Source: Campylobacterota bacterium
GTDB taxonomy: Bacteria > Bdellovibrionota > Bacteriovoracia > Bacteriovoracales > Bacteriovoracaceae
DNA: 34,113 nucleotides
Reading direction: 5' to 3'
Assembly: GCA_003650125.1 (NCBI GenBank)
Contig: QNFX01000024.1
Span: forward strand, 1-34,113
A program made the position numbers and the translations under genes. Of the stretch, positions 31,870-34,113 are shown piece after piece. The notes under the pieces are model-generated. The model was not told the DNA's origin, did no database searches, and saw only the letters and a list, made by a program, of their open reading frames with translations. Within the stretch, counting starts at the first letter, position 1, and every line of letters begins with the position of its first letter.

Positions 31870-34113
31870 TTGTTAAAGAATACTATATCTTTTTTATTCG
31901 TCTTTGCCATTTTATGGGGCTGTAAACCCCAAACTGGAGTTCTCTTTGGTGAACCAGAAGTGGAAGGAGCAAAACCACCATCCTCCTTTGAATTTAAGGT
32001 CAACTCTCTTGATGTCACTCAGCAACGGATGACGATCACGGGAGAAGAGTTAGATAAGGCAACTAAAATTAAAATTACAGGGCCCAACAATTTTTCAAAA
32101 ACCTTTGCTCTTCAATTTAATTCTTACGGCAAACTGATGGCCGTTGCAAAAGATACTATCTCTCTTCCCCTTGAAACGGCCTTAAATTTAATTATTGGCA
32201 ATGCCCATGGTCAGAGCTCTTTTCCCATAACTTTCACTCTTCAGCCAGGTTCAGTTGGCCCTGATGATATCGAAGATGGCGCGGCCACTAGATTAACACT
32301 TAATAAGGAACCCACTGATTCTCCTGACTATGGCCAAATTTTAAAATGGGACACGACCAACCAAGAATTTTTCTTTTCCAATGATATCGGTGCAGGAGAA
32401 GGGGGAACCGGAACGGTTACCCAAATAAATTTAGGGCAAGGTATTTTAAACCCCACTGGCGAGCCTATTACTTCAATGGGGACAGTAGCACTAGATCTTG
32501 GAACTTATTTTAGTGCCACACCTATCACCAACACTGCCGCAAAAATCCCATTTATCAATGAAGATTTCCAGATGGTTCTTGATAGTACAGCTGATAATAC
32601 AAAACTATTTTTCAAAGGCCTAAATGAAATCTCCATATATAACGATGGAGTCTTAAGGTTTATCGATGAAGGCGCCCCTCTTGATATTATGATTTTAAGT
32701 CCCGGTGGGGATGTCTCGATCAATAAAAATTTACAGGTTGGAGGATCCAGCTTAACCGTAGCAGGAACAGAAGTATGTCTCGCAAATGGTACAAACTGCC
32801 AAGAGAATCCGGGTGCTGTAAGTGAAATAACTGTTACAGCTCCCATTACTGGGGGTGGGACAAGCGGAACGGTAAATATTGGGCTTGATTTAAGTGGAGT
32901 CGTCAGCAGTATTACGGCAGGACCTGCTATTTCAGTGGACCAACCAGCAGGTTCAGTAACAGTTGGAGTCGTTTTTGGAAGTCCAGGAAATGCTCAGGAA
33001 TGGAATGAAAATTTAGATAATATTTCACTCTTAGCTCCCACTCCAAACGGAGTGATGATTGGGGCCACGGGGACTACTGATTGGGAAGTTCAGTCAGGGG
33101 TTCTTCTAACTCAATCTCTTGGACTTGAAATTAATGTTGATGTTCAAAAATGGGATGAAGATCTTGACGACATCGCCGCTTTATCACCAGCAACAGGTAG
33201 TTTTATAATCGCTAATGCAACAGGAACCGGCTGGACTACTGATACCATACCCTCTTGTGGAAATTATGTAGTAGTAGGAGATGGAACTACATTTACTTGT
33301 TCTGATGATTCTTTCTCCTTTAAGACAGGAGAAACTCATTTCGTTGATTCCAGTGGTAACTATGTCTCACTTAGAGCACCAACTGGAGCGAGTGTTACTG
33401 ATTACTCATTAGGGCTGCCACCCACACTAGGGAGTAATGGAGATATTTTAAAACTTGATGGTTCTGGAAATCTCTATTTTATGACTCCTAATTATCAGGA
33501 AAATACTTCAGATTTTTTAGCGGAAATTAATATAGATTATCTCATTGATACTTCAACAGCTTCAGTAACAATGACCCTTCCAGCATCTCCAACAGTAGGA
33601 GATCGGATAGGTATTTTTATTTCAAATGCCACTAATACTGCCACCATAGATGGAAACGGTAAGCTAATTAATGGCAGTCCTAATTTAAATGTAACTATTG
33701 ATAATCAATCAGGTGAATTTGTTTTTAATGGTAGTGAATGGAAAGATCTTGAACTTGGAACAGTTGTAGGCCCTGCTAGTTCTACTATTAGTAATATTGT
33801 GGCCTTTGGAAATATTACTGGTAGTTCAGTAATTGATACAGGAATTCCTTTTTCAAGTATAACGGCCCTTGAAGCAAGTTCAACGGATTATGATTTAAGA
33901 ATTTCTGCAAATCAGGCCTCTATAACAGTTAATGAAGGAAATATTTCAACGAATGTTATAGATATTGCCACCAATGCTTCGGCCACTGTAGATAACGCCG
34001 CAAATATTTCTGCGAATGTTATAGATATAGCCGCCAATGCTTCGGCCACTGTAGATAATGCCGCAAATATTTCAACGAATGTTATAGATATTGCCGCCAA
34101 TGCTTCGGCCACT
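31870..34113 (+). CDS. Fibre-like lipoprotein with phage-tail-fibre modules and repeat stalk (3' end outside window)
   Basis: The frame is open from the TTG at 31870 to the window edge, 748 codons. The first ATG nearby (31865) is out of frame and stops at once; AGGGGA lies 6 bases before the TTG. The peptide starts with a lipoprotein signal (FAILWGC, C18). It then has Gly/Thr-rich modules typical of tail fibres, such as INLGQGIL, ITSMGTVALDLG and TAPITGGGTSGTVNIGLD. Two related segments of about 50 residues start at W378 and W428 (WNENLDNISLLAP and WDEDLDDIAALSP). A later segment with DRIGIFISNATNTATIDGNGK resembles tail-protein domains. From residue 695 a 21-residue unit repeats. Likely a surface fibre or adhesin, perhaps trimeric; the C-terminus, where a chaperone domain might be, is not visible. 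Confidence 0.75.
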   Translation, partial: MLKNTISFLFVFAILWGCKPQTGVLFGEPEVEGAKPPSSFEFKVNSLDVTQQRMTITGEELDKATKIKITGPNNFSKTFALQFNSYGKLMAVAKDTISLPLETALNLIIGNAHGQSSFPITFTLQPGSVGPDDIEDGAATRLTLNKEPTDSPDYGQILKWDTTNQEFFFSNDIGAGEGGTGTVTQINLGQGILNPTGEPITSMGTVALDLGTYFSATPITNTAAKIPFINEDFQMVLDSTADNTKLFFKGLNEISIYNDGVLRFIDEGAPLDIMILSPGGDVSINKNLQVGGSSLTVAGTEVCLANGTNCQENPGAVSEITVTAPITGGGTSGTVNIGLDLSGVVSSITAGPAISVDQPAGSVTVGVVFGSPGNAQEWNENLDNISLLAPTPNGVMIGATGTTDWEVQSGVLLTQSLGLEINVDVQKWDEDLDDIAALSPATGSFIIANATGTGWTTDTIPSCGNYVVVGDGTTFTCSDDSFSFKTGETHFVDSSGNYVSLRAPTGASVTDYSLGLPPTLGSNGDILKLDGSGNLYFMTPNYQENTSDFLAEINIDYLIDTSTASVTMTLPASPTVGDRIGIFISNATNTATIDGNGKLINGSPNLNVTIDNQSGEFVFNGSEWKDLELGTVVGPASSTISNIVAFGNITGSSVIDTGIPFSSITALEASSTDYDLRISANQASITVNEGNISTNVIDIATNASATVDNAANISANVIDIAANASATVDNAANISTNVIDIAANASAT
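33952..34113 (+). repeat. 63-bp tandem coding repeat (21-residue unit)
   Basis: Copies start at 33952, 34015 and 34078, and the third is cut by the window edge. Each unit encodes NVIDIAxNASATVDNAANISx, which is three heptads with Val/Ile/Ala and Asn in the core positions. A degenerate copy (TVNEGNIS) lies just before. The DNA copies are nearly identical, so the array is young or homogenised and may vary in length between strains. Confidence 0.9.

Noticed and set aside
33912-34112. An open frame on the minus strand across the repeats, with its own regular peptide repeat.
   Set aside because: It is the mirror of the 63-bp coding repeat; the plus strand has a lipobox, a long frame and protein-like modules.
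33952-34113. Regular repeats that could be taken for a CRISPR array.
   Set aside because: The units are contiguous with no spacers, and they continue an open coding frame.

Overview
The window is AT-rich Gram-negative DNA, dense and almost entirely coding. It has no gene-free stretch longer than about 230 bases, and I see no rRNA, tRNA or CRISPR array. Several traits together suggest a Bdellovibrionota-type predatory bacterium, probably near Bacteriovoracales. These are large lipoprotein metalloproteases, several exported beta-barrel proteins, a flagellin, an orphan CpaF-type ATPase and a phage-tail-fibre-like lipoprotein. The taxonomic call is inference from gene content; no marker gene here settles it.

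Layout. 1-157: the right end of an IS200/IS605-type element, with the tnpB C-terminus and the omegaRNA 3' hairpin. 168-1288 (-): a YbaK-type deacylase followed by pcm. 1416-3176 (+): a DoxX-like membrane protein and rmuC. 3173-4645 (-): an exported protein of unknown fold and a probable gene remnant. 4690-5394 (+): a cytidylate-kinase-like protein. 5403-7381 (-): a translationally coupled zincin and ATP-grasp ligase. 7595-8149 (+): a YciB/IspZ-like membrane protein. 8380-12756 (-): a beta-barrel protein followed by a 1173-residue metzincin lipoprotein. 12928-14093 (-): a PTPS/QueD-family enzyme and an M14 carboxypeptidase. 14223-16920 (+): tyrS, an RNase HI and an FKBP lipoprotein, closed by a strong terminator. 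17025-20909 (+): a second, paralogous metzincin lipoprotein. 20906-21790 (-): a secreted gluzincin. 21914-23883 (+): a YqfO-like protein, an exported cupredoxin-like protein and a CpaF ATPase. 23880-26103 (-): an unknown protein, a flagellin with a candidate sigma-28 promoter, and a beta-barrel protein. 26242-27607: nth and plsC, convergent. 27787-29023 (+): a CBS-domain protein and a membrane protein. 28991-31742 (-): two beta-barrel proteins and a CE4-like deacetylase. 31870 to the window end (+): a long lipoprotein with tail-fibre-like modules that enters a 21-residue (three-heptad) repeat stalk and runs off the edge.

How the genes fit together. Five predicted zinc peptidases lie between 6419 and 21790: a cytoplasmic zincin, two lipoprotein metzincins, an M14 carboxypeptidase and a secreted gluzincin. 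With the beta-barrel proteins, the FKBP chaperone and the CE4-like enzyme they point to a lifestyle that invests in the cell envelope and extracellular proteolysis. The housekeeping genes (tyrS, rnhA, nth, plsC, rmuC, pcm) are interleaved rather than clustered, so this is ordinary chromosome and not an island. The most interesting items are the fibre-like lipoprotein at the right edge, the paired metzincins, the coupled zincin/ATP-grasp operon, and the PTPS whose active-site motif matches the folate-type PTPS-III rather than QueD.
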